DNA from: Thermogutta terrifontis
GTDB taxonomy: Bacteria > Planctomycetota > Planctomycetia > Pirellulales > Thermoguttaceae
Direction: 5' to 3'
DNA length: 64,000 nucleotides
Assembly: GCF_002277955.1 (NCBI RefSeq)
Contig: NZ_CP018477.1
Span: 682,001-746,000, forward strand
Position 1 is the first letter of the stretch. Each line of letters begins with the position of its first letter. Of the stretch, positions 26,999 to 34,916 are shown piece by piece. The notes beneath the pieces were generated by a model. The model did not search any database. It saw only the letters and a list, made by a program, of their open reading frames with translations, and had not been told where the DNA came from. Position numbers and translations under genes: made by a program.

Positions 26999-27813
26999 GT
27001 GGATCTAGTCGCCACCTCGTGGGTATCCATCGTTTTTGTGTCCCGTCTGGTCGCAGGCATAATCCCCGTTTTGTGGGGATTTGCCCACAGCCAAGGCGAT
27101 TATCGGCTGACAATGTGCGGTGCGTCGTAAGAACAGCACCACTTCGCTGATAGCGGGGTAATCCAAGAATCGTCCCAACACCCAATCGATCATCCCGAAA
27201 TGGCGGTGTCCGGGTAGGGGCAATTCATGAATGGCCCCTACAACGTCGGAGGGGCCAGCTCGTCGGGTCCGGCGAACACCGATTGATCACCCATCCCTCC
27301 TTACCGGGCACGACAAGCGTGCCCCTCCAAAATATTCCGGAGGGACCTGCTTGTCAGGTCCGCATGTCGGAGGGACCTGCTTGTCACGTTCGCATTCGGA
27401 TCAACCCCTTTCGGAGGGACCTGCTTGTCAGGTCCGCCGTTTAATGTTTGATCATCCATTCTCGTTCGCCGGGGACTGAGGTCCCTCACCGAAAGCGGGG
27501 CTGAAGCCCCGCACTCCAATGGAGTGCGGCGATTCATCGCCGCTTTTTGTGAAGGCTTTAGCCTTCACAACCTTGCGTTTGCGGTGTTTTCCTGCACCCA
27601 AACAAGCGTTCCTCGGGTGGGGGCAATTCATGAATTGTCCCTCCACCATTCTGGCGTTTGATCTAACCATGAGTGGGTAGAACTGAGTCACTCCTGAATG
27701 CCCTTGACCTGTTTCGGCGGCAGTGCCTAATCTTCCACTCGGTCAGGTGATGGGTCGCAGGCCGATTGTTTCAATTGCCCATTAAACAAGTCGCAGGAAA
27801 GAGTCGCACACGG
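26999..27813. other. Repeat-rich intergenic region
   Basis: An 815-bp gap. The part 27214-27647 is a dense mosaic of the palindromic families (listed separately). The first 210 bp shows no feature I can name. No credible gene: open frames here run through the repeats. Confidence 0.6.
27214..27647. repeat. Large mosaic of palindromic repeat families A, B and C
   Basis: From left to right: a family-A palindrome (27214-27241), a composite of family-B hairpins joined by CACCGATTGATCACCCAT, further B hairpins with GGACCTG-CTTGT-CAGGTCC and related arms (to about 27442), a family-C block of four consecutive hairpins (about 27470-27575: GGGGCTGAAGCCCC, CACTCCAATGGAGTG, GGCGATTCATCGCC, GAAGGCTTTAGCCTTC), and a second family-A palindrome (27616-27647). 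Confidence 0.85.
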
Positions 27814-28623
27814 ATGGGACACGCGGGTTCTCTACCCCCGGGTTGGGTGGACATCCATTGCCACATTCTTCCGGAACTGGACGACGGACCGCCGAATTGG
27901 GATCAGGCTCTGGCAATGGCCCGGCTGGCCGTGCGCGAGGGTACTGCCTGGATCGTGGCGACTCCCCATCAGCGTGGCCGATACCAGCAGAACACCCCGG
28001 CAGTGATTGCCAGCCGCTGCGAGGAACTGAGGCGTCGGTTGCGGGAGGCCGCTATTCCGCTCGAAATCTTCACCGGCGCCGATGTGCGGATCGATGAGGG
28101 ATTGGTTGAGTCTGTAAAAAGGGGCGAGGTCTCCACGGTGGGCACTGGCCGCTACGTACTTTTAGAGCTTCCCCACGATATCTATCTCCCCCTCGATTCG
28201 CTATTGCGGGAATTGAAGCGGGTGGGGGTGACCGGCATTCTCACGCATCCCGAGCGGAACACGGCCCTCTTGCGGCACCCAGAGAAGCTCGAGGAAGTGT
28301 TGTCCGCCGGGGCTCTGCTTCAACTGACGGCGGGAAGCCTGACGGGGGCTTTTGGACCGGCCGTGCGGCAGTTTGCCGAAGAACTCCTTCTGACCGGACG
28401 AGTACACGTGGTGGCCAGCGACGGCCATGGAGTTCGCGGCCGACCGCCAACCATGGGGGAAGCTACCCGGCACATTGCTCGGCGCCTGGGCCGGGATGCA
28501 GCGGATATCCTCTGCCGTCGCAATCCCGCCAGGATTGTGCAAGGGATGCCCGTCCAAAGTTTGGAACGAGTGGAAGCGGCGGAACCGTTCTGGCGGCGGG
28601 CGTGGCGGCGATTGGCCGGTTGA
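27814..28623 (+). CDS. CpsB/YwqE-type PHP-domain tyrosine-protein phosphatase
   Basis: 269 residues from ATG 27814, chosen for AGGAAAG upstream; a TTG at 27766 is in frame. PHP metal-binding motifs are visible: DIHCHILPELDDGP (HxH), VATPHQRGRYQ, ILTHPERN and VASDGHG. This order is typical of the Mn-dependent CpsB/CapC/YwqE phosphatases that dephosphorylate the bacterial tyrosine kinase controlling exopolysaccharide export. No BY-kinase or polysaccharide gene lies in the window, so the substrate is unknown. The next gene starts within this one's last 22 bp. Confidence 0.85.
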   Translation: MGHAGSLPPGWVDIHCHILPELDDGPPNWDQALAMARLAVREGTAWIVATPHQRGRYQQNTPAVIASRCEELRRRLREAAIPLEIFTGADVRIDEGLVESVKRGEVSTVGTGRYVLLELPHDIYLPLDSLLRELKRVGVTGILTHPERNTALLRHPEKLEEVLSAGALLQLTAGSLTGAFGPAVRQFAEELLLTGRVHVVASDGHGVRGRPPTMGEATRHIARRLGRDAADILCRRNPARIVQGMPVQSLERVEAAEPFWRRAWRRLAG

Positions 28624-29438
28624 AGCACAACACTCCGCTCAATGGACAAAATCGCGAAAACAGGTGCAGCGTGCTGGCGGCACTCCTTCTGGCCATCCTC
28701 GGGCAATCGAGTTTTCCGGGTCCGGTGGTGACCTCGCAGGGGGTTTGGGTGGACAGTCGCGCCATCGGCGGCTTCACCATCTACGCCCAATTCCCCCTTG
28801 ACCAGGTTGAAGAGCTCATCGACGGCCTCGGGCATCTCGCCCAGGATATCCAATCGGCGCTGGGGATTGAGCTGGGCCAGCGCCCGGTCACAGTGCTGCT
28901 GTTTGATTCCCAGCGTGAATATCAGCAGTTTTTGCGGCGGGAATTTCCGGATGCTCCGTATCGCCGAGCACTGTACCTTGAGCGTTCCGGACGGGCGTTC
29001 GTGCTGGCCTATCGCAGTCGGGAATTGGCCACCGACCTGCGGCACGAGGCGACCCACGCCCTCTTGCATACGGCTTTGCCCATGGTGCCCCTGTGGCTTG
29101 ATGAAGGATTGGCAGAGTATTTCGAGGCCCCACCGGGCGATCGGGTGTTCGGGCACCCCTATTACAAGACTGTCCGCTTCTGGGCCCGACTGGGCTATGT
29201 CCCCTCTTTGAACAAGCTGGAACAGATCGCCCGCATGGAAGAGATGAACGGCAGCGCCTATCGATGGTCGTGGGCCTGGGTGCATTTCTTTATTCACGGG
29301 CCGGTTGCTGCTCGGCAGGAGCTGACAGATTATCTTCGGACCATCCAGAACTACGGCGTTCCGGGCAGTCTCGCCCAGCGCACGGAAGCTCGCCTCGGTT
29401 CGCTTCGCACCCTGTTTCTGGAGCATTTCCGCAAGTAG
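28602..29438 (+). CDS. Gluzincin-type (HExxH) metallopeptidase-like protein
   Basis: 278 residues from a GTG that overlaps the previous stop by 22 bp; an alternative GTG at 28671 would remove the charged part of the signal region. A hydrophobic stretch (VLAALLLAILGQ, about 24-35) suggests export or membrane anchoring. HEATHALLH is an HExxH zinc motif and the following WLDEGLAEYFE supplies the glutamate of gluzincins. The upstream part (PVTVLLFDSQREYQQFLRR) is like DUF1570/peptidase MA-type domains of Planctomycetes. Substrate unknown. Confidence 0.75.
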   Translation: MAAIGRLKHNTPLNGQNRENRCSVLAALLLAILGQSSFPGPVVTSQGVWVDSRAIGGFTIYAQFPLDQVEELIDGLGHLAQDIQSALGIELGQRPVTVLLFDSQREYQQFLRREFPDAPYRRALYLERSGRAFVLAYRSRELATDLRHEATHALLHTALPMVPLWLDEGLAEYFEAPPGDRVFGHPYYKTVRFWARLGYVPSLNKLEQIARMEEMNGSAYRWSWAWVHFFIHGPVAARQELTDYLRTIQNYGVPGSLAQRTEARLGSLRTLFLEHFRK

Positions 29439-29469
29439 CCGTCCGGCTGTTCAGGTTCCCGAACGGCTG

Positions 29470-29915
29470 GTTTTCGGCGTGGCTAAAGCCCCGCGCTCCG
29501 TGGAGTGCGGCGATTCATTGCCGCTTTCTGGCGAAGGCTTTAGCTTTCCCAACCTTGCCGTTTGCGGTGTTTTGCCGGAACCACGCAAGCGGTCCCCGGG
29601 TAGGGCCAATTCATGAACTGCCCCTACCGGATACGGAGGGACCCGCTTGTCGGGTCCGATGAACACCGATTGATCACCCATTCCTCCTCATCGGGCACGA
29701 CAAGCGTGCCCCTCCGAGTTTTCGGAGGGACCTGCTGGTCAGGTCCGCTTTTCTCGGAGTGACGTGCTTGTCACGTCCGCCGTGCAACGTTCGATCATCA
29801 ATTGGTGTTTACCGGGGGACTGAAATCCCGCGTGGAAAGCGGGCCAAAGCCCCGCGCTCCGTGGAGTGCAGCGATTCATCGCCGCTTTTTGGCGAAGGCT
29901 TCAGCCTTCGCAAAA
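29470..29915. repeat. Mosaic of palindromic repeats A, B and C
   Basis: Fills nearly all of the 511-bp gap between the metallopeptidase gene and the convergent sulfatase gene. It holds a family-C block (about 29470-29570), family A (29600-29627), family-B hairpins with arms GGACCCG/CGGGTCC, GGGCACG/CGTGCCC, GGACCTG/CAGGTCC and GACGTG/CACGTC (29633-29780), and a second family-C block (about 29812-29915). Confidence 0.85.
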
Positions 29916-29949
29916 GTCGTTTTTACTCGGCGCCGGTCAGGCCACCCTG

Positions 29950-31683
29950 TCAACCGGCTTTTCGTGGTTTTGTATTGGAGGCGGGAGTTTCCGGCAGGTC
30001 ACGTTTGGCATCCTGCTGATACTGCTCCCACAGCCGGTTCCAGAGGCTTTCCAGTTCTGCCACCTTTTCTGGTAATTTCGCTGCAAGATTATTCGTTTCG
30101 CCGCGATCCTCGGCTAGGTTGTACAACTCCCAAGGATCGCCCCGGGCGGCAACCAGCTTCCAGTCGCCAGCGCGGATCGCCCGATTTCCCTCGTGCAGGA
30201 ACCAGAAGAAATCGTGTTCCACGGTTCCATCTTTGGTGAAAAGCGGCACGATGCTTTTTCCCGGCGGCTCGGGACGCTCCTCTCCATTCCAACGGTCGGG
30301 CATGGAAATTCCCGCCAGCTCGAGGACCGTTGGAAAAACATCCACGAAGTGCACGGGGGTATGGCGGAGTTCTCCGCGGGCGGTGATGCCCTGAGGCCAA
30401 TGCACAATGAACGGAGTGGAAATACCGCCTTCGTGAACCCACGTTTTGTGGCGGCGGAAGGGGGTGTTGGAAGCACTCGACCATCCCGGGCCCAGGCAGA
30501 GAAAAGTCTTTTCGCTGCCCATCGGAGCCTGCGGATCATGGCCGTCGCCACGTACCATGATCTCGGCACTGGCACCGTTGTCGGAGGCGAAGAAGATCAC
30601 CGTGTTGTCCAGGACGCTCATTTTCTGGAGTTGCTCCACGACCATGCCCACCGCCTCATCCATGATGTGGACCATGGCAGCGTGAATCGCCATCTTGGTG
30701 GTTTGGAATTCCTTCTGGTCAGGGGTGAGTTCATTCCAGGGGATGGGGTATTTCACCTCGGCTGGCCCGAGAATCTTGAATGCTTCCGGGAAGTCATACG
30801 GGGGGCCCAAATGGACCTCCATGGGTGGCGGGCTATTGCGAACAAGACCCATTTCCAGAAGCCGCTTGCCCCGCTGCTGCTGAATGACGTTCCACCCCAC
30901 CCGATAACGATCGCGGTACTGGGCGATGACCTCCTGTGGTGCCTGGAGCGGGAAGTGCGGAGACGTGAAGCACAGATAGAGGAAGAACGGTTTTTCGCGG
31001 TACTCCGTGGCGTGTTCTGCCAGATACTTCACCGCATACTGCGCAATCGCCGTGGTCGCATAGTAGCCGTCGTTAGGGCCGGGGGTGGGAAGGGCACGGC
31101 CATCTTCCTGATGATTCTTGGGATGGAAGAAACGATCGTGATCGTTGAGTACGTAGCTGTGATCGAAGCCGCTGGTCCAGGGCTGTTTGTCGATGTGCCA
31201 TTTTCCCGAATGGTAACACCGGTAGCCGTGCTGTCTCAGGACTTCCGACAGAAGCGGGGCCCACGCCGGCCGCACTCCGCTCCCACCACTGCGCACGCCG
31301 GGGACGGTATCCCGCCGCACCTGCTGGGGGTAATAGCCCGTCATGATGGCTGCTCGCGAAGGCCAGCACCGAGCGGAATTGTAACACTGGGTGAATCGCA
31401 GTCCGTTGGCCGCCAGGCGATCGAGGTGCGGCGTCTCAATCTCACCGCCGTAGCAGCCCAGGTCGGAGTAGCCCATGTCGTCCGCGAGAATGATCACGAT
31501 ATTGGGGGGCGTCTTGGTGGCGGCCGAAGCCGAACTGGCTTTTTGCGGAGCCTCGGCTGAGTTTGTGTTGGCTGCATGGAGGCGAGACGTCCCCACCAGA
31601 AACACAGCGGCGGCCGCCAGTGTGCAGAAAAATCGCCCTGTGACACGCCAGGCCATTGGAACTCTTTGCCGTGACGCAACCAT
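29950..31683 (-). CDS. Secreted formylglycine-dependent sulfatase
   Basis: 577 residues with a signal peptide (about 17-37, ending LHAA). The alkaline-phosphatase-superfamily start NIVIILADDMGYSDLGCYGG holds the metal-binding D68/D69, and C106 lies in CWPSRAAIMTG, the C-x-P-S-R motif whose Cys is oxidised to formylglycine. Further family segments are KWHIDKQPW and FASDNGASAE. It probably removes sulfate esters from sulfated polysaccharides in the periplasm or outside. No maturation enzyme or second sulfatase is adjacent. Start ATG 31683 follows GGGAGGT. Confidence 0.93.
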   Translation of the reverse strand: MVASRQRVPMAWRVTGRFFCTLAAAAVFLVGTSRLHAANTNSAEAPQKASSASAATKTPPNIVIILADDMGYSDLGCYGGEIETPHLDRLAANGLRFTQCYNSARCWPSRAAIMTGYYPQQVRRDTVPGVRSGGSGVRPAWAPLLSEVLRQHGYRCYHSGKWHIDKQPWTSGFDHSYVLNDHDRFFHPKNHQEDGRALPTPGPNDGYYATTAIAQYAVKYLAEHATEYREKPFFLYLCFTSPHFPLQAPQEVIAQYRDRYRVGWNVIQQQRGKRLLEMGLVRNSPPPMEVHLGPPYDFPEAFKILGPAEVKYPIPWNELTPDQKEFQTTKMAIHAAMVHIMDEAVGMVVEQLQKMSVLDNTVIFFASDNGASAEIMVRGDGHDPQAPMGSEKTFLCLGPGWSSASNTPFRRHKTWVHEGGISTPFIVHWPQGITARGELRHTPVHFVDVFPTVLELAGISMPDRWNGEERPEPPGKSIVPLFTKDGTVEHDFFWFLHEGNRAIRAGDWKLVAARGDPWELYNLAEDRGETNNLAAKLPEKVAELESLWNRLWEQYQQDAKRDLPETPASNTKPRKAG

Positions 31684-32186
31684 GGAAGTGACCTCCCCAA
31701 AAGTAGATCGAAGACATGGATTGAGGCGACGCGGCCGGGTTGGCTGTTTTAAGTCCCGCGTCTCGTTCCTGTTATATCATCAAGACGGAACGTGTTCCAC
31801 AAATCCCACGCCTGGTCCATGCCCCACTTGTGGAAATCCGCGAGCGCCCAGAGGCTCAATGGTTGCAGGGGCAATTCATGAAGTGCCTTTACAGTTAGCG
31901 AGGCAACCAAGTAGATACAAGCAAGGAGATAGACGCAGCGCGATCGGCGACATAGACTATCCGACGTCGGGATGTGGACCTGACAAGCAGGTCCCTCCGG
32001 GGTTTTTCGGAGGGGCACGCTTGTCGTGCCCGATGAGGAGGAATGGGTGATCAATCGGTGTTCACCGGACCCGACAAGCGGGTCCCTCCAACGTTGTATG
32101 GGCAATTCACGAATTGCCCTACCGGTAATCGCTTGGCTTTCCCCACGCAGCCTGTGACAGGATGATGGTGTCTACACCCCACCCTC
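31684..32186. other. Repeat-containing intergenic region
   Basis: A 503-bp gap between xerC/D (3' end) and the sulfatase gene (5' end). The part 31862-32122 carries repeats; the part next to the sulfatase must hold its promoter, which I cannot place. Confidence 0.5.
31862..32122. repeat. Family A and B palindrome cluster
   Basis: A decayed family-A palindrome at about 31866-31893, three family-B hairpins at 31975-32090 (GGACCTG-ACAAG-CAGGTCC; GGGCACG-CTTGT-CGTGCCC; GGACCCG-ACAAG-CGGGTCC) with the spacer ATGGGTGATCAATCGGTG, and a family-A palindrome at about 32095-32122. The block is the reverse complement of the module order seen at 27214 and 29600. Confidence 0.85.
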
Positions 32187-33089
32187 TTACCTTGCCCGGG
32201 GATGGGCTTTTTCGTACACAGCCTTGAGGTTGGCGGTTGTCAGGTGCGTGTAAATCTGCGTGGTGACGAGGCTTTTGTGTCCCAGCAACTCCTGGACGCT
32301 GCGGATATCTGCCCCCGCGTTAAGGAGGTGCGTGGCGAAACTGTGGCGAAGCGTGTGGGGAGTTGTGCGGCGATCCAGGCCGGTTTGACGGAGATATTTT
32401 TCCAGCATTCGGGCGACACTTCGGGTCGTCAACCGCTGACCAAACCGATTGACAAAAAGCGGACGATCAGGCTGGTCACGCAAACTGGGATGGAGCTTTC
32501 TCACGGCCAGCCAGCGGCGTATCGCCCTTACCGCGAAGGAACCGAGCGGGGCGAGGCGTTCGCGACGCCCCTTGCCCCTAACCCGCACGATCTCTGCTGC
32601 CAGATCCACGTCGCTATCATTGAGACCGACGAGTTCACTGATGCGCAGCCCTGCCGAATAGAGTGTTTCCAGGATTGCCCGATCGCGCAAGCCCATGGGA
32701 GAGGATGCCGGCGGGGCCTCCAGGAGTTTTTGCACATCCTCAGTGGAAAGGACGTGCGGCAGATTGCGTGGCTTGCGGGGATTGCGGAGCGGTTTGGCGG
32801 GGTTCTCTTTCACCCATCCCTGGCGCATTCCGAAGCGGAAAAAACTCCGCAGACTGGCGAGCCGTCGGGCGATCGTTCCTGGGGCGTAGCCCGCCTCGTG
32901 CATCGCAGCCACATAACCCCGCAGATCGAGAGTCGTGACCTGATCAGGAGAGGGGCACCGACCGCCGTAGGCGTCTGTGAGATATTCCACGAGAGCCGTG
33001 AGATCTTCGCGGTAGCTCTTAATTGTGTTGGCCGAGGCGTTCTTCTCGACGGCGAGATACCGCAAAAACTGCCCGATGGCCGACTGCAT
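32187..33089 (-). CDS. xerC: Tyrosine recombinase of the XerC/XerD type
   Basis: 300 residues, standard Xer length. An N-terminal SAM-like core-binding domain (about 1-90) is followed by the catalytic domain with all active residues: R149 (SAGLRISEL), K173 (GKGRRERLAPL), H245 and R248 (HTLRHSFATHLL), H271 (LGHKSLVTT) and the nucleophile Y280 (IYTHLT). Xer recombinases resolve chromosome dimers at dif. Whether this is XerC, XerD or a single Xer cannot be told from sequence alone. It is followed by the hairpin cluster at 31862-32122; no dif-like site was recognised. Confidence 0.9.
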   Translation of the reverse strand: MQSAIGQFLRYLAVEKNASANTIKSYREDLTALVEYLTDAYGGRCPSPDQVTTLDLRGYVAAMHEAGYAPGTIARRLASLRSFFRFGMRQGWVKENPAKPLRNPRKPRNLPHVLSTEDVQKLLEAPPASSPMGLRDRAILETLYSAGLRISELVGLNDSDVDLAAEIVRVRGKGRRERLAPLGSFAVRAIRRWLAVRKLHPSLRDQPDRPLFVNRFGQRLTTRSVARMLEKYLRQTGLDRRTTPHTLRHSFATHLLNAGADIRSVQELLGHKSLVTTQIYTHLTTANLKAVYEKAHPRAR

Positions 33090-33184
33090 ACCCGCCTTCC
33101 AGAAAGTTTGAAATTTCTTACGGAAAGATCTCGTGCGGGAAGTTTGGGAGAGCGATTCCGCTCAGCGCCCACCGTTGTTGACGG

Positions 33185-33430
33185 TCAGGCGTGATCGTCG
33201 GGATCGGCCGGCTGTTTGGCTTTGAAGCGATTTTGCAGTGCCCGTCGGCGTGCCTCCTGGCGGATTTTCTGGCTCAGGACGGCTGCATCGTACCAACTGA
33301 AACTCAATTCGGGATGGGCAGCGAACCGTCCCAACGTGCGGATCATTTCCAGACGGTTGTCGTCATCATAGAGGAAGATGTAACGCTCCCCTCCCTTGAT
33401 CAAAGCGATGACGTTGATTTCTCGGCTCAC
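33185..33430 (-). CDS. Small conserved hypothetical protein
   Basis: 81 residues from the GTG at 33430, supported by AGGAG about 10 nt upstream; the frame is open further upstream but there it runs into the lipoprotein gene. The product has ALIKGGERYIFLYDDDNRLE, SFSWYDAAVLSQKIRQEA and a basic C-terminus. I do not know the family; similar short proteins occur in planctomycetes near xer genes as far as I recall, which I would not rely on. It sits between the lipoprotein and xerC on the same strand, so it is probably co-transcribed. Confidence 0.55.
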   Translation of the reverse strand: MSREINVIALIKGGERYIFLYDDDNRLEMIRTLGRFAAHPELSFSWYDAAVLSQKIRQEARRRALQNRFKAKQPADPDDHA

Positions 33431-33516
33431 GACTCGGGCACTCCTGTGGTAGTTGAATCTCGCCGGAATATCGAAGCTGCCAGGTTGTTTTCGCCAGGTT
33501 CCGACCTTTATTTCTG

Positions 33517-34590
33517 TTATCGGACGACGGGAGGCCGCCACGTCACTTCGATTTCGTCGGCACCTCCCCGTGCGGTCAACATTTCCCAAATATGCAGGCG
33601 GCAACAAAAACGCAGGAATTCCTCACTTTTCGCAAGGTACGGCTGCCACCCGCTGAGCTGCGCATCATGACGGAATCGGGCGTACTCCTGAAGCAGCCGG
33701 GTGAAGCGTTCATCGCCCCCGTTATAGACCCGGGTGTGAACGAGAAACGGCTCATTCGTTGGTATGCAGGGTGGATTCGCGGGAGTTGCTTGGGGGACGA
33801 GCTTTTCTGGAGAGATCTCGTTTTCTGTCCCACCCGACGCGGATCGCGAGACGCCACTGTCGGGCGTGGCCGGAGCCTTTTCGCCGCTCGAACTCCAGGC
33901 CGTGGCAGTGGCGGCATCACACTGCGGAGTGGCTTCCGAGAGAGCGCCCCGGGCGTAGGCAATCTGGGCTTCCAGAAGCAGCCGGCGGGGAATGTGACGT
34001 TCCTCATCCGTTCCCCATGGCAGACCGTAACCAGGTGGCACGGGGTGAAAGCCGGGGTTGGCGGCGTACCATTCCACCTGCAGACCGCAGCGGGGTGGGT
34101 AATAGGGGGAATACTCCGTCACGGCACCGACCACGACGGCGTCGGCCCCCAGGACCTGGGCCAAACGCCGCGCGTCCGCCGCGCTGTTGAGGCTGATTCG
34201 GTGGATGGTCATGGCTCTCTCCACCACCCCCACCGGAATCACCTCAAATCCGGGAATTTCCTGGAGTTCGTTGTAATACGCGATGGCCACCTGTCGGCCG
34301 TCGAGAGTGGGTTCGGTGGAGAGGTTAAAGAACGGGGCCACGGCAACTTTATGAATTTGTGGAAAAGGATTATGGATCATCGGCTGGACGGCAGGTTTGG
34401 GGATGAGAGTGCAGCCTGCCGTGATGAACAGACCCAACAAGAACGCCCAAGCGCCTGCCCGGATGGGGCCGAAAAGTACTGGGGATCGCCGTTGTTTTCG
34501 ATGCTGGGAAAGCGGCCGGCAGCACGGGAGGTCCCGTTGGCGGCACCAGCACAGGCTTCCGATAATAGGATGGCGGTGACCCGGAATCAT
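33517..34590 (-). CDS. Putative lipoprotein with CsgG/LpoB-like nucleotide-binding-fold segment
   Basis: 357 residues. A hydrophobic stretch ends in the lipobox FITAGC (Cys60), but with a 40-residue N-region, so the real start may be downstream of ATG 34590; no in-frame ATG or GTG is available closer. The segment after the lipobox (VAVAPFFNLSTEP, YYNELQEIPGFEVIPV, ARRLAQVLGADAVVVGAVTEY) follows the pattern of outer-membrane lipoproteins of the CsgG/LpoB/GNA1162 type. A Ser/Thr/Ala-rich linker and a C-terminal helical part (RFTRLLQEYARFRHDAQ) complete it. Function unknown. Confidence 0.65.
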   Translation of the reverse strand: MIPGHRHPIIGSLCWCRQRDLPCCRPLSQHRKQRRSPVLFGPIRAGAWAFLLGLFITAGCTLIPKPAVQPMIHNPFPQIHKVAVAPFFNLSTEPTLDGRQVAIAYYNELQEIPGFEVIPVGVVERAMTIHRISLNSAADARRLAQVLGADAVVVGAVTEYSPYYPPRCGLQVEWYAANPGFHPVPPGYGLPWGTDEERHIPRRLLLEAQIAYARGALSEATPQCDAATATAWSSSGEKAPATPDSGVSRSASGGTENEISPEKLVPQATPANPPCIPTNEPFLVHTRVYNGGDERFTRLLQEYARFRHDAQLSGWQPYLAKSEEFLRFCCRLHIWEMLTARGGADEIEVTWRPPVVR

Positions 34591-34916
34591 TCTCAGTCAG
34601 GACAGTCGGTACGACTTTGCACCTCTCGCGCTCACGATCCTTGTCCAGGCTTCCTGTCTTTTCTGAATTGACATAGCTTGGAGGCAAATAAGGCCGTTGT
34701 GGGCGAATTCTTTATCGGCAAAGTCAGCCCAAATCATCTACTTCTTTTTTTCGGAAAATACGGGCTCTGTTGTGTGGTCGCTACGTTCCGCGTCAAGAAA
34801 ACCGGAGCGGGGCGACCCGACGGCCTGCCGGAGGGTCAATCAATATCCCGAAGCCATTGAGCCGATGTTAAACAAGGTAGACTTTGTGGGGCGAGAAATC
34901 TCCACGGGAGTTCAAT
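34591..34916. other. Divergent intergenic region upstream of fliD
   Basis: A 326-bp gap between the lipoprotein gene and fliD, so both promoters should lie here. It is relatively AT-rich around 34735-34765. No repeat or RNA recognised. Confidence 0.4.

Noticed and set aside
30193-31560. Plus-strand open frame (455 codons) opposite the sulfatase
   Set aside because: Antisense shadow: the minus-strand frame has the full sulfatase signature and a ribosome site; the plus frame has neither.
32187-33089. Xer recombinase considered as an integrase of a genomic island
   Set aside because: Standard XerC/D length and motifs; no att-like direct repeats, no phage or plasmid genes next to it.
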